A DNA stretch of 40,741 nucleotides, from positions 1 through 40,741 of the forward strand of contig CAMWIJ010000021.1 of assembly GCA_947174275.1 (NCBI GenBank), in the 5' to 3' direction. Within the stretch, counting starts at the first letter, position 1. Each line of letters opens with the position of its first letter. Positions 15,474-25,427 of this stretch are shown here, piece by piece. The notes beneath the pieces are model-generated. The model did not search any database, was not told where the DNA came from, and saw only the letters and a program-made list of their open reading frames with translations. The position numbers were made by a program, and so were the translations under genes. This stretch comes from an uncultured Muribaculaceae bacterium (GTDB lineage Bacteria > Bacteroidota > Bacteroidia > Bacteroidales > Muribaculaceae).

Positions 15474-18400
15474 ATGAAAAAGATAATGCTTGCTGCCGTT
15501 ATGGCAGGAATAGCCATCGGCGCGGCCGGCGCTTCGGAGTCGTCGCCGCTGTGGCTCAGAAACAGCGCTATATCGCCCGACGGCACAGCTATAGCGTTTA
15601 CCTACAAGGGCGATATCTACACGGTCGATGTCAACGGCGGCAACGCCGTGCGCATCACCTCCGAAGGTTACAACTCTGCTCCGGTGTGGAGTCCCGACTC
15701 ACGCATGCTGGCCTTCTGCAGCGACCGTCTCGGCAGCGACGACGTGTTTGTGGTCGATGCCAAGGGCGGCACTCCGCGACGTCTCACTTCAAACAGCGTC
15801 AACGAGACCCCCCGTGCATTTCTCAACGACTCGACCGTGGTGTTCGACGCCAACATACTCCCCGCTGCATCTGCCGCCGTGGGCAGCTTCCAGAGCCAGA
15901 CCTACACTGTGCCCGTCAAGGGCGGACGCCCCTCGCTGCTTATGTCGGTGCCCGCTCTTGCAATGAGTGTCAACGACCGCGGCGATATCCTCTACCGCGA
16001 CCGCAAAGGCTACGAGGACCCGCTGCGCAAGCATGAACGCTCGGCCGGCACAGGCGACATCTGGCTCGTGCGCGACGGAAAATTCACCCGCCTGACCGAC
16101 TTCGACGGACATGACATCGACCCCGTGTGGGGAAAAGGGGAGCAGTTCTACTATCTCAGCGAAGAGGACAACGACAACCTCAATATCTACACACGCAATG
16201 TCGACGGCTCGGCTCGCCGCCGCCTCACATCTTACGAGCGCCATCCGGTGCGCTCTCTCTCTGCCACCGCCGACGGCTCCCTGCTCGCCTATTCGTGGGA
16301 CGGTGAGCTCTACACACTGCGACCCGGCGGCGAACCGCGCAAAGTCGATGTCAGCATCGTAGCCGACCTCTATGACGCCGACCATGTGAAATATTTCACC
16401 GGCGCAGGCGCCACGGCTCTCGACGTGTCGCCCGACGGCAAGGAGGTGGCTTTCATCATACGCGGCGATGTCTATGTCACTTCGACCAAATACAAGACTA
16501 CACGACGCATCACCGACACCCCCGGACAGGAGCGCTGCATAAGTTTCTCGCCCGACGGCAAGACTCTCGTCTACGACAGCGAGCGCGACGGCAAGTGGCA
16601 GCTCTTCACGGCAAAAATAAAGGGCGACAAAGACAAGCTCTTCACCTACGCCGACGAAATCGTGGAAGAACCGCTCTACAGCTGCGACGGTACCGCCCAG
16701 CAGCCCGAATTCAGCCCTGACGGAAAGAAAGTGGCATTCCTTGAAGACCGTACCGCCATTCGCGTGATCGACCTCAAGACAAAGACCCCGGTCACTGCGC
16801 TCGACGGCAAATGGAACTATTCCTACACCGACGGCGACGTGTCGTTTCGCTGGAGTCCCGACTCTCGCTGGCTGCTCGCTTCATATATCGGCACCGGCGG
16901 TTGGAACAACTCTGATATCGCTCTGGTGAGCGCCGACGGAAAAACCGTGGTCGACCTTACCGAAAGCGGATATGCCGAGGGCAACCCCCGCTGGGCGCTC
17001 GACGGCAAAGGCTTCACCTACGAGTCGGGCCGCTACGGCTACAAGAACCAGGCTTCGTGGGGCGAGCAGACCGATATCCTTCTGATGATGCTCGACGGCG
17101 AGGGTTGGGATATGCTCAACCGCACAAAGGAGGAGGCCGAACTGGCTGAACAGGCGGCCAAAGATGCCGACTCTGACGATGCTTCCGACGACAAGAAGAA
17201 AAAAGACAAGAAAAAAGGCAAAAAGGGTAAAAAAGGTGAAGAGGCCGATGACGATGCCGGCGATGTAAAGCCGCTCAAATTCGACCTCGACAACCGCCGA
17301 TACCGCACACGCCGCCTCACTTCAAGCTCCGGCTTCCTCGGCGACTATTACCTTGACAAGAAAGGCGAGAACCTCTACTACACGGTAAGCGCCCCCGACG
17401 GCAAGGCCAACCTGATGAAAAAAGACCTCAAGAAAGGCGACACATCGGTGTTCGCTTCAGATGTGGCCGGCGGTTTCGTGCCCGACAAAGACGGTGAAAA
17501 CCTCTACATAATCTCCGGCAGCGGCCTGAGCAAACTTTCGCTTTCCGACGGTTCGAAAGAGGCCATCGAATTCAGTGCCCTCTACACCCGCACTCCGTCG
17601 GCCGAGCGTGAATATATCTACGACCACATGCTCAGCCAGGTCGAAGCGAAATTTTACGACGAAAATCTCCATGGCGTCGACTGGAAGGCCTACGGCGATG
17701 ACTATCGCAAATTCCTTCCCTATATCAGCAACAACCGCGACTTCGCTATAATGATGAGCGAAATCCTCGGCGAACTCAACGCATCACACACCGGAGCCCG
17801 AAGCTACGGCGCCGGAGCTCCGCTTTCAACTGCATCGCTCGGCGCTTTCTTTGACTCCGCCTACGACGGCGACGGCCTGAAAGTGGAAGAGGTCATAGCG
17901 CGCGGCCCGCTCTCTACGGCCAAAGCCGACGTGCATCCCGGCGACATCATCATGTCGGTCGACGGTGTGAAAATAGCCTCCGGCGCCGACTACTTCCCGT
18001 TGCTCGAAGGCAAAGCCGGCAAGAAAGTGAAACTCGAGATCAAGCCTGCCGCAGGCGGAGCCTCACGCACAATCGAGGTAAATGCCGTGGCGCAGGGCAC
18101 TGTGTCAAACCTCCTCTATGAGCGCTGGGTGGAGCACAACCAGGCGCTTGTCGACTCGCTTTCGGGCGGCCGTCTGGCCTACGTGCATGTGCGCGGCATG
18201 GATTCCGAAAGCTACCGCCGCGTTTATCAGGACCTGCTCGGTCGCTACCGCAACCGTGAGGCAGTGGTGGTCGACACCCGTTTCAACGGCGGCGGCTGGC
18301 TGCACAACGACCTGCTGATACTGCTCTCCGGCAAGGAATACATGCAGTATGTGCCACGCGGACAATATATCGGTTCTGAGCCCTGGGCGCAGTGGAACAA

Positions 18401-18722
18401 GCCGTCGGTCATGCTCGTCAACGAAGGCAACTACTCCGATGCGTCGGGCACTCCGGCTGCCTATCAGGCGCTCGGCATAGGCGATGTCGTGGGCTCTCCC
18501 GTGCCCGGCACCATGACAGCCGTCTGGTGGGAGACTCAGATTGACCCCTCTCTGCTGTTCGGCATCCCGCAGGTAACCAACAAGCTCTACGGCGAGACCA
18601 CGCTTGAAAACAAGCAGCTCGAACCCGACGTGCTCATCTACAATAACCCCGGCGACCTCATCGATGGCCGCGACGCACAGCTCGAAGGCGCCGTCGCCCA
18701 CCTCCTCAAACAACTGAAGTAA
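15474..18722 (+). CDS. Tricorn-like S41 family protease with beta-propeller
   Basis: A large exported serine protease that likely degrades oligopeptides in the periplasm. Residues 1-20 form a signal peptide. About 25-540 contain repeated PD40/WD-type blades (SPDGTAIAFTYKGDIYTV, SPDSRMLAF, SPDGKEVAFI, SPDGKTLVYDSE). A very charged K/D/E-rich linker runs at about 550-600. The tricorn core, a PDZ segment (about 800-880: GDIIMSVDGVKI) and the S41 peptidase domain follow. His772 in NASHTGA and Ser988 in GNYSDASGTP are the expected catalytic pair. Length (1082) is normal for tricorn homologues. It is followed by a C69 dipeptidase and a zinc peptidase. The start ATG 15474 gives the clean signal peptide MKKIMLAAVMAGIAIGAAGA. 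Confidence 0.92.
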   Translation: MKKIMLAAVMAGIAIGAAGASESSPLWLRNSAISPDGTAIAFTYKGDIYTVDVNGGNAVRITSEGYNSAPVWSPDSRMLAFCSDRLGSDDVFVVDAKGGTPRRLTSNSVNETPRAFLNDSTVVFDANILPAASAAVGSFQSQTYTVPVKGGRPSLLMSVPALAMSVNDRGDILYRDRKGYEDPLRKHERSAGTGDIWLVRDGKFTRLTDFDGHDIDPVWGKGEQFYYLSEEDNDNLNIYTRNVDGSARRRLTSYERHPVRSLSATADGSLLAYSWDGELYTLRPGGEPRKVDVSIVADLYDADHVKYFTGAGATALDVSPDGKEVAFIIRGDVYVTSTKYKTTRRITDTPGQERCISFSPDGKTLVYDSERDGKWQLFTAKIKGDKDKLFTYADEIVEEPLYSCDGTAQQPEFSPDGKKVAFLEDRTAIRVIDLKTKTPVTALDGKWNYSYTDGDVSFRWSPDSRWLLASYIGTGGWNNSDIALVSADGKTVVDLTESGYAEGNPRWALDGKGFTYESGRYGYKNQASWGEQTDILLMMLDGEGWDMLNRTKEEAELAEQAAKDADSDDASDDKKKKDKKKGKKGKKGEEADDDAGDVKPLKFDLDNRRYRTRRLTSSSGFLGDYYLDKKGENLYYTVSAPDGKANLMKKDLKKGDTSVFASDVAGGFVPDKDGENLYIISGSGLSKLSLSDGSKEAIEFSALYTRTPSAEREYIYDHMLSQVEAKFYDENLHGVDWKAYGDDYRKFLPYISNNRDFAIMMSEILGELNASHTGARSYGAGAPLSTASLGAFFDSAYDGDGLKVEEVIARGPLSTAKADVHPGDIIMSVDGVKIASGADYFPLLEGKAGKKVKLEIKPAAGGASRTIEVNAVAQGTVSNLLYERWVEHNQALVDSLSGGRLAYVHVRGMDSESYRRVYQDLLGRYRNREAVVVDTRFNGGGWLHNDLLILLSGKEYMQYVPRGQYIGSEPWAQWNKPSVMLVNEGNYSDASGTPAAYQALGIGDVVGSPVPGTMTAVWWETQIDPSLLFGIPQVTNKLYGETTLENKQLEPDVLIYNNPGDLIDGRDAQLEGAVAHLLKQLK

Positions 18723-18754
18723 TTCATAATTCACAATTCATAATTCATAATTGG
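18720..18754 (+). repeat. Tandem heptamer repeat at the S41 stop codon
   Basis: Five 7-bp units (TAATTCA with small changes) begin exactly at the TAA stop of the S41 gene. The array matches the one at the ilvE stop. A GTCCGAC-rich stretch with short inverted repeats (18755-18790) follows and may act as a weak terminator. Confidence 0.75.
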
Positions 18755-18820
18755 TCGGACTTGTCCGACAGGTCCGACCGGTCTGACATGTCGGAGAACT
18801 CTCCGAAAAAACAATAGCCA

Positions 18821-20452
18821 ATGAAACGACTGACAACCATATTTGCCGCTGCAATCGCAGCCTCATTGCCCGCCCTTGCATGCACGAGCCTTATCGTGGC
18901 GAAAGGCGCCGGCGAAGATAAAAGTGTTTTTGTCACCTATGCCGCCGACTCCCACAGTCTCTACGGCGAGCTTTACAACCAGCCCTCGGCCGACCATCAA
19001 AAAGGCGCCATGCGCAAGGTGGTCGAATGGGACACCGGAAAACCTTTGGGTGAAATACCCGAGCCCGCCCACACCTACGCCACCATCGGCAATATGAACG
19101 AACACGGCCTCACCATCGCCGAAAGCACATGGGGCGGCCGTCACGAGCTTGCCGGAAGCGGCATGATTGACTACGGCTCGCTCATTTACATCACTCTGCA
19201 GCGCGCACGCACTGCCCGCGAGGCTCTCGACACGATGATAGAACTTGTCGACAAATACGGCTACGCCAGCGAAGGCGAGTCATTCTCGATTGCCGACCCC
19301 GACGAGGTGTGGCTGATGGAGATGATCGGCAAGGGCGCCAAAGACAAAGGTGCCGTGTGGGTGGCGCGCCGCGTGCCCGACGGATATATCTCCGGACACG
19401 CCAACCATGCGCGTATCCACACTTTCCCGCTCAACGATCCCGAAACGCTCTACAGCAAGGATGTCATCTCTTTCGCCCGCAAGCAGGGCTATTTCAAAGG
19501 CAACGACGAGGATTTCGATTTCTCGAAAGCCTATGCCGTGACCGACTTCGGCGCGTTGCGCGGCTGCGACGCCCGCGTGTGGGCTTTCTTCAACCGCCAC
19601 GCCGACGGCATGGAGCGCTATCTGCCGTGGATTGACCGCGCCGAGGGTGAGCCGCTTCCCCTCTGGGTGAAGCCCCGCAAGGCTGTCACCGCCGCCGACA
19701 TGAAAGCCATGATGCGCGACCACTTCGAGGATACCCCCTACGACATGACGCACGACATCGGCGCAGGCCCTTACGGTGTGCCTTACCGCTGGCGTCCGAT
19801 GACCTTTGAGGTCGACTCCGTGGAGTATACCAACGAGCGCGCAATCGCCACGCAGCAGACCGGTTTCTCGTTTGTGGCACAGATGCGCGGCCACCTGCCC
19901 GACTATATGAAGGGGCTGCTTTGGTTCGGCACCGACGACGCCAACACATGCGTATATCTCCCGATATTCTGCTCCGTCGACCATGCGCCCCATGAAGTGG
20001 CCGTGGGCAACGGCGACATGAACACTCTGTCGTGGACCTCCAATTTCTGGGTCAACAACTATGTCGCCAATCAGGCCTACAACCGCTACTCGCAGATGAT
20101 ACCCGACATACGCAAGGTGCAGGCCGAGCTTGAGGACGGCATTGTGAAAGATGTTGAGGTGGCGCTCGACCAGGTGCCTTTCTTCGAGACCGAAGATGCG
20201 AAGGAGCTCCTTCAGAACCTCGCCGACATCTGGGCCAAGAAGGCTACCGACCGCTACAAAGAACTCGGCGACTACTTGTTTGTTAAATATATGGACGGCA
20301 ACATGAAGAAAGAGGAAAACGGACAGTTCATGCGCAACGAATACGGCATGCCCGCCTATCCCTCTTTCCCCGGATATGACGAACGCTACTACCGCTCTAT
20401 CGTCAATGATGCCGGAGAGCGACTGAAAGTGCGCCCGATTGATTACAAATAA
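18821..20452 (+). CDS. C69 (U34) family dipeptidase
   Basis: An N-terminal-nucleophile cysteine peptidase that cleaves dipeptides. MKRLTTIFAAAIAASLPALA (1-20) is a signal-like leader and Cys21 in ACTSLIVAKGA is the nucleophile exposed by cleavage. GNMNEHGLTIAESTWGGR (about 91-108) and the SFSIADPDEVWLMEM segment are family signatures. Length 543 is typical of Bacteroidetes members. It lies 98 bp after the S41 protease and 17 bp before the zinc peptidase gene, so it likely shares a transcript with the latter and acts on peptides outside the inner membrane. Confidence 0.93.
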   Translation: MKRLTTIFAAAIAASLPALACTSLIVAKGAGEDKSVFVTYAADSHSLYGELYNQPSADHQKGAMRKVVEWDTGKPLGEIPEPAHTYATIGNMNEHGLTIAESTWGGRHELAGSGMIDYGSLIYITLQRARTAREALDTMIELVDKYGYASEGESFSIADPDEVWLMEMIGKGAKDKGAVWVARRVPDGYISGHANHARIHTFPLNDPETLYSKDVISFARKQGYFKGNDEDFDFSKAYAVTDFGALRGCDARVWAFFNRHADGMERYLPWIDRAEGEPLPLWVKPRKAVTAADMKAMMRDHFEDTPYDMTHDIGAGPYGVPYRWRPMTFEVDSVEYTNERAIATQQTGFSFVAQMRGHLPDYMKGLLWFGTDDANTCVYLPIFCSVDHAPHEVAVGNGDMNTLSWTSNFWVNNYVANQAYNRYSQMIPDIRKVQAELEDGIVKDVEVALDQVPFFETEDAKELLQNLADIWAKKATDRYKELGDYLFVKYMDGNMKKEENGQFMRNEYGMPAYPSFPGYDERYYRSIVNDAGERLKVRPIDYK

Positions 20453-20469
20453 GAAACAACGAGTTAGTT

Positions 20470-21339
20470 ATGAGACTTGACGGTAGACGAAGAAGCGACA
20501 ACGTGGACGACCGGCGCCGCGTGTCGGGCAAATCGATTGCAGCCGGCGGCGGCATTGTCGGCGCCATTGTGGCTGTAGTGATAACCCTGATGAGCGGAGG
20601 TGATATCGGCGACGCCATCGGCAACCTTGCCTCGCAGGGGCTCGGAAGCGGCGGTTCATATCCCGAATATGTCGAAGACGAGACCGACGCTTATCTCTTC
20701 GATCTGTCGTCGAAAGTGTTTGCCGGCACCGAAGATGTGTGGCGCGAGGAGTTCCGAAAGAACGGATGGGGCGAATATCAGGAGCCAAAGCTCGTAATCT
20801 ACAAGGACGCCGTGCAGACCGGCTGCGGACAAGGCACCGCGCAGACAGGCCCGTTCTACTGTTCGGCTGACGAGACGGTATATATCGATCTGGATTTCTT
20901 CCGCGACATGCAGTCGACAATCGGCGGTGGCGGCGACTTCGCCTACGCCTACGTCATAGCCCACGAAGTGGGGCATCATGTGCAGCATCTGCTCGGCACA
21001 CTCGACAAAGCCCATAATCAGATGGCACGCCTGTCGGAGACAGAGGCCAATAAAATCAGTGTGCGGCTGGAACTGCAGGCCGACTATTATGCCGGCGTAT
21101 GGGCCTGGCACGACAATCAGATGTTCGGCTCGCTCGAGCCCGGCGATCTTGAAGTGGCGCTCGACGTAGCCTCGAAGATAGGCGACGACTATCTGCAGCG
21201 CAAGGCCTACGGACGCGAGATGCCCGAAAGTTTCAACCACGGCCGCTCTGAGCAGCGTGTCCGCTGGTTCAAGAAGGGTTTCGACACCGGCGCCTCAACA
21301 GCCGGCGACACCTTCTCCCCGTCATATAGCAGCTTGTAG
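20470..21339 (+). CDS. YpfJ-type neutral zinc metallopeptidase
   Basis: A 289-residue membrane-anchored protein of the putative neutral zinc metallopeptidase family. Residues 1-20 are basic and polar (MRLDGRRRSDNVDDRRRVSG); about 22-43 form one membrane helix (SIAAGGGIVGAIVAVVITLM). The peptidase domain carries the zinc motif His165-Glu166-x-x-His169 in AHEVGHHVQHLLG. CGQGTAQTGPFYCSADETVY (about 118-137) is the family's conserved cysteine-bearing segment. LQADYYAGVWAW (about 200-211) fits the third-ligand region. The natural substrate is unknown. The gene begins 17 bp after the C69 dipeptidase and ends convergent with tsaC, with a REP element between. Confidence 0.92.
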   Translation: MRLDGRRRSDNVDDRRRVSGKSIAAGGGIVGAIVAVVITLMSGGDIGDAIGNLASQGLGSGGSYPEYVEDETDAYLFDLSSKVFAGTEDVWREEFRKNGWGEYQEPKLVIYKDAVQTGCGQGTAQTGPFYCSADETVYIDLDFFRDMQSTIGGGGDFAYAYVIAHEVGHHVQHLLGTLDKAHNQMARLSETEANKISVRLELQADYYAGVWAWHDNQMFGSLEPGDLEVALDVASKIGDDYLQRKAYGREMPESFNHGRSEQRVRWFKKGFDTGASTAGDTFSPSYSSL

Positions 21340-21378
21340 ACATCGCTGCCGCATAACCCGGAAAAGTGCGCTCAAAAA

Positions 21379-21459
21379 TTAGGGACGCACGGCTCGTGTG
21401 TCCGAAGGATAGTGCTGATAATCAGTATGTTGTCGGACGCACGAGCCGTGCGTCCCTAC
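21379..21459. repeat. Family-2 REP element, copy B
   Basis: 81 bp. The left arm starts TTAG instead of GTAG and has one stem change (CGTGTGTCC). The right arm (21435-21459) is perfect and ends CTAC. The spacer holds CTGATAATCAG. It lies between the convergent ends of the zinc peptidase and tsaC genes, 16 bases from the latter's stop. Confidence 0.87.
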
Positions 21460-21475
21460 AATGTGATGTTCTGTT

Positions 21476-22090
21476 TCAGTCGAGGTCGACGGCGCCTTCG
21501 CGGAGTATTACCGGCGAAGATGAGTCGGTCAGGTCGACTATGGCCGAGGGGATGCAGCTGCGTGGTCCGGAGTCGATTGTCAGGGCTACGTCGGGGCTGT
21601 AGCTGTCGGCTATCTCCATCATGGCAAGGTGGCAGTCGTCGCTGTCAAGACTGTCGGTGACTATCGAAGTGGTGAGCAGCGGGCGGCCGAGCTCTTCGGC
21701 AAGGCGGCGGGCAACGTCGTCGTCGGGTATTCTGACGCCCACCTCCTTGCGTCCTTTGAACGCTTTGGGGAGCGTGGTGGCCGGCGGCAGAATGAATGTC
21801 ACGGCGCCGGGGAGATTGCGGCGCATGATCTCGAACGCACGGTTGTCGATGCGTGCGAACCGCGCTGCCTGGCTCATGTCGGCGCACAATATGGCGAGAT
21901 GCTGACGGCGCGGGTCGATATTTTTCAGACGGCACACTCGCTCGATGGCGCGCTGGTTGGTGGCGTCGCACCCTATGGCGTAGTAGGTGTCGGTAGGGTA
22001 GATGATCGGATTGCCGGCCTCGAGCGCCTCCACTGCCTCTTCGATAAACCGCATGTTGATATTGCCGGGATAGATACGGAGAGATTTCAT
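21476..22090 (-). CDS. tsaC: L-threonylcarbamoyladenylate synthase (Sua5/YciO/YrdC family)
   Basis: Makes threonylcarbamoyl-AMP from threonine, bicarbonate and ATP, the first step of the t6A modification of tRNAs reading ANN codons. The 204-residue protein has the YrdC fold signatures: GNPIIYPTDTYYAIGCDA (about 27-44), RLKNIDPRRQHLAILC (about 54-69), LPGAVTFIL (about 93-101) and KGRKEVGVRIPD (about 112-123). It lacks the extra C-terminal domain of Sua5, so it is the short TsaC/YciO type; a YciO-like paralogue is the alternative. It is the last gene of the long minus-strand run, 43 bp after kup. Confidence 0.87.
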   Translation of the reverse strand: MKSLRIYPGNINMRFIEEAVEALEAGNPIIYPTDTYYAIGCDATNQRAIERVCRLKNIDPRRQHLAILCADMSQAARFARIDNRAFEIMRRNLPGAVTFILPPATTLPKAFKGRKEVGVRIPDDDVARRLAEELGRPLLTTSIVTDSLDSDDCHLAMMEIADSYSPDVALTIDSGPRSCIPSAIVDLTDSSSPVILREGAVDLD

Positions 22091-22133
22091 GTTTCTCTAT
22101 GGTTTGAAGGTTGGAAAATTGATTGCTTGTATG

Positions 22134-24083
22134 TCATTCCTGCCGGCGCACGATGCGTTCCGCCGGACGGGTGTTGATGATCAGGGGTACGTTTTCGACG
22201 TCGACATTGCTGGTGTCGAGTCCGAGCGCCACCTCTTTGGGTATGGCGATGCGGCGCAGCAGTGTGTGGAGCCGCATCATCACCTTGTCTGACCGCTTGC
22301 ACGAGCTGTCAGGCGAGAAAAGATGCCGCAGTATCACGAAGCGGAAGTTGCCGGCGATGCCGTGGCGGCTCAGCGAGCGGTAGCGTGATGTGATGTCGAC
22401 GAGCCCGTCGCGCTGAAGGTCCTCCACAATCTGGCGGAAGTAGACGCTGAGCTGTGATTTCACCCTGAAGCCGATGTGCATGTTGATGCGGTAGAGGGTG
22501 TCGGGCACGAGCACCTTGCAGTCATACTCCAGCGTGTAGGGGCGGTCGGTGTCGTCGATATGTATTACCCAGTAGTGGTCGGCGCGCTTGGGGTGCTTGT
22601 TGATGATGGAGTAGATGAGTTTGCTCTCCACTGAGTCGTCATCGTCCGACCGGCTCAGATACACCACATTGGAGGCATAAAGCGGTATCTCTCTGTCATC
22701 TTTTATATCTTTTATGACCGGGATATATGTGTCGAGGCTTTTCATGTCGACAAATTTGCGGCGTATGGTCTGCGCGCGGTGCCACACAAACATCACGGCG
22801 AACACCAGGCCGGCTATCAGCACTGTGTACCAGCCGCCGTGCACGAATTTGGTGGCGTTGGCCGTGAAAAACAATCCCTCGATGGCGAAAAACGTGACAC
22901 CGAAGGCGAGTGTGAGCCACATTTTGACTTTGCGGTTGTGCATCCACACGCACAGCAACACTGTCGTCATCAGCATCGTCACGGTGATGGCAAGGCCGTA
23001 GGCGGCCTCCATGCGCGCCGAGCTGCCGAAGATGACTACCGTGAAGATGCACCCCAGATAGAGGAAGATGTTGATGAGCGGTATGAACAGCTGCCCCTTG
23101 ATGTCGGTGGGATATTTGATGCGTACACGCGGAAAGAAGTCAAGACCTATCGCCTCGCTGAAGAGGGTGAACGACCCGCTGAGCAATGCCTGGCTGGCTA
23201 TGATGGCGGCAAGGGTCGACATCACGATGCCGATGCCGGTGAACCATTGCGGCATGATGCCGTAGAACGGATTGACCGACAGCACCGCGTCGGCCGGGTG
23301 CGACAGTATCCATGCTCCCTGCCCCAGATAGTTGAGCAGCAGCATCGCCTTGACGAAGCCCCAGGTAATCGATATGTTGCGGCGTCCGCAGTGCCCCAGG
23401 TCGGAATACAGCGCCTCGGCTCCCGTTGTGCATAGAAACACTGCGCCGAGCACCAGAAACCATCCCGGATAGCTTATGAGCAGACGCACGGCATAAACCG
23501 GATTGAACGCCTTGAAGATGGCCGGACACGAGGTCATGGCCGACGCTCCGACAACGCCGAGCATCAGAAACCACAGCAGCATCACCGGGCCGAACAGGTT
23601 GCCGATGGTTTTCGTGCCGAAATACTGGAGTATGAATATGAAGGTGATGATGGCGAGCACTATCGGAACAACCGGAGCCGAGGCGCTGAATGTGTCAAGC
23701 CCCTCGATGGCTGTGGTGACGGTGATGGCCGGCGTGATTACGCCGTCTGCCACAAGCGTGCTCGCGCCTATGATTGCGGCCACGTAGAGCCACCGCGGCT
23801 TGCACCGGCGCAGAAGCGCGAACAGCGCCAGTATGCCGCCTTCACCCTTGTTGTCGGCGCTCAGTGCTATTATCACATATTTAAGTGTGGTCTGGAGTGT
23901 GAGTGTCCATATCACGCACGACACCGCGCCGATCACATAGTCGGCGTCGAAGTGCGGATTGACGTGCAATATGGTTTTCATCACGTAGAGCGGCGAGGTG
24001 CCTATGTCGCCGAACACTATGCCGAGCGTCATCACCAGCGTGAGCGCCGTCACTTTTCTTGTCTTGCTGCTTTCAGTCGCCAT
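22134..24083 (-). CDS. kup: KUP family potassium uptake protein
   Basis: A proton-coupled potassium importer of the inner membrane. VMTLGIVFGDIGTSPLYVMK (about 16-35) is the KUP signature; NKGEGGILALFALLRR and GASTLVADGVITPAITV follow. About twelve membrane helices fill the first 430 residues and a soluble C-terminal domain completes the 649. A frame start at GTG 24089 would overlap the upstream stop as GTGA, but a strong AGGAGG sits 7 nt before ATG 24083, which I prefer. The Shine-Dalgarno-like site is unusual for Bacteroidetes and lies inside the end of the upstream gene, suggesting translational coupling. Confidence 0.94.
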   Translation of the reverse strand: MATESSKTRKVTALTLVMTLGIVFGDIGTSPLYVMKTILHVNPHFDADYVIGAVSCVIWTLTLQTTLKYVIIALSADNKGEGGILALFALLRRCKPRWLYVAAIIGASTLVADGVITPAITVTTAIEGLDTFSASAPVVPIVLAIITFIFILQYFGTKTIGNLFGPVMLLWFLMLGVVGASAMTSCPAIFKAFNPVYAVRLLISYPGWFLVLGAVFLCTTGAEALYSDLGHCGRRNISITWGFVKAMLLLNYLGQGAWILSHPADAVLSVNPFYGIMPQWFTGIGIVMSTLAAIIASQALLSGSFTLFSEAIGLDFFPRVRIKYPTDIKGQLFIPLINIFLYLGCIFTVVIFGSSARMEAAYGLAITVTMLMTTVLLCVWMHNRKVKMWLTLAFGVTFFAIEGLFFTANATKFVHGGWYTVLIAGLVFAVMFVWHRAQTIRRKFVDMKSLDTYIPVIKDIKDDREIPLYASNVVYLSRSDDDDSVESKLIYSIINKHPKRADHYWVIHIDDTDRPYTLEYDCKVLVPDTLYRINMHIGFRVKSQLSVYFRQIVEDLQRDGLVDITSRYRSLSRHGIAGNFRFVILRHLFSPDSSCKRSDKVMMRLHTLLRRIAIPKEVALGLDTSNVDVENVPLIINTRPAERIVRRQE

Positions 24084-24085
24084 CG

Positions 24086-25363
24086 TCACTCCTCCTCCTG
24101 TTTGATTTTTTTTACGAGAAATTTGTCTATGCGCGGTCCGTCAATGTCGATAATTCTGAAACTCAACCCTTGCCACTCTACGGTTTCACCTTCGCCGGGG
24201 AAATGGCGGTAGGTGTCGAGAAACCATCCCGCTATTGTGGTGTAGCCTGACGGTTCGTAAAGATATTCCGAGTCCATGAATGCCAGAAAATCATACCATC
24301 TGTATTGTCCGTCGACAATGTATCCGTCGTCCAGCGGCTCGATGACCGGCGAGTCTGATTGGTCGTTGATTATGCCGACGAGCCCTTCAAGCACGTCGCG
24401 CAGTGTTATTATGCCCTGCATGTCGCCGAACTCGTCGCATACAAGAGCGCATTCCACCTCGCCGCTTTTCAGCACGGCAAGCGCGTCGTATGCTGTCATG
24501 CTTTCGGGGAAATATACCGGCTCTGACACTATGCCGCTCCAGTCGATACGGCCCGAGTCTACGGCACGCAGCAGCTTGCCCACGCTCACAATGCCTCTCA
24601 CTTCCTTGCCGTCTTCGCAATAAAGGGGATAACACCGGTGTATATTTCCGAAAACAATCTCCTTTATCTCGTCAGTTGACATGCGGCTGTGCAGGCTTAT
24701 GATGTCGGAGCGGTTGGTCATGATGCGCCCCACGGTCTGGTCGCCCATCACAAGGGCACGTTCCATGATGTCCTGCTCCACTTCCTGCACCTGTCCTGAC
24801 TCCGTGCCCTCCTGTATGAGGGAGCGTATCTCCTCTTCGGTCACAACCGTCGACTTGTTTTTCAATCCCAAAAGCCTTACCGCCAGATTTGTAGAAACGG
24901 AGAGCAGCCATATAAGCGGCATTGTGACGACCGACAGCACATGCATCACCGGCGCTATCCACAGTGATATCCTGTCAGACATCGCTATGCCTATTCGCTT
25001 GGGTATCAGTTCGCCGATGACGATAGAGAGATAGGTGACCACCGTGACAATCAGTATCTGGGCCAGACTGTGTGCGGTCTTGTCGGCTATGCCGAGCCGG
25101 CATAGCATGTCGCCGAGATCGGAGGCGAATGCCGCGCCCGAGAACAATCCGGTGAGTATACCTATGAGCGTGATGCCGATCTGCACGGTCGAAAGAAACC
25201 TGTCGGGATTTTCTATCAGCCGCAATGCGGTGGCTGCCGACCGGTTGCCTTTCTTTGCTTCAGCTGACAATTTTGATTTCCTTGCCGATACAAGAGCTAT
25301 TTCCGACATCGAGAAAATGCCGTTGAGCAAAATGAGTGTTATTATGATAAATATGTCTGTCAT
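24086..25363 (-). CDS. CNNM/CorC (hemolysin-like) CBS-domain membrane protein
   Basis: A 425-residue member of the DUF21-CBS-CorC family, linked in other organisms to magnesium or cobalt handling. About 1-200 form the DUF21 membrane domain (ILLNGIFSMSEIALVSARKSKL, IVIGELIPKRIGI). About 205-340 hold the paired CBS domains (GRIMTNRSDIISL; ALVCDEFGDMQGIITLRDVLEGLVG). About 345-425 form the CorC_HlyC domain (GYTTIAGWFLDTYRHFPGEGE). Hemolysin is a historical name and no toxin role is implied. The stop overlaps the kup start region, so the two transport proteins are coupled; both concern cation balance. Confidence 0.92.
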   Translation of the reverse strand: MTDIFIIITLILLNGIFSMSEIALVSARKSKLSAEAKKGNRSAATALRLIENPDRFLSTVQIGITLIGILTGLFSGAAFASDLGDMLCRLGIADKTAHSLAQILIVTVVTYLSIVIGELIPKRIGIAMSDRISLWIAPVMHVLSVVTMPLIWLLSVSTNLAVRLLGLKNKSTVVTEEEIRSLIQEGTESGQVQEVEQDIMERALVMGDQTVGRIMTNRSDIISLHSRMSTDEIKEIVFGNIHRCYPLYCEDGKEVRGIVSVGKLLRAVDSGRIDWSGIVSEPVYFPESMTAYDALAVLKSGEVECALVCDEFGDMQGIITLRDVLEGLVGIINDQSDSPVIEPLDDGYIVDGQYRWYDFLAFMDSEYLYEPSGYTTIAGWFLDTYRHFPGEGETVEWQGLSFRIIDIDGPRIDKFLVKKIKQEEE

Positions 25364-25427
25364 CAGTCAAAACATTCAGAGATTGTTGAAAATGAGGGCA
25401 GAACTACTCTTGTTGGCAATGATGTCA

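Noticed and set aside
24084..24089. GTG start of kup at 24089
   Set aside because: The AGGAGG site would sit directly against the GTG; its spacing suits ATG 24083.
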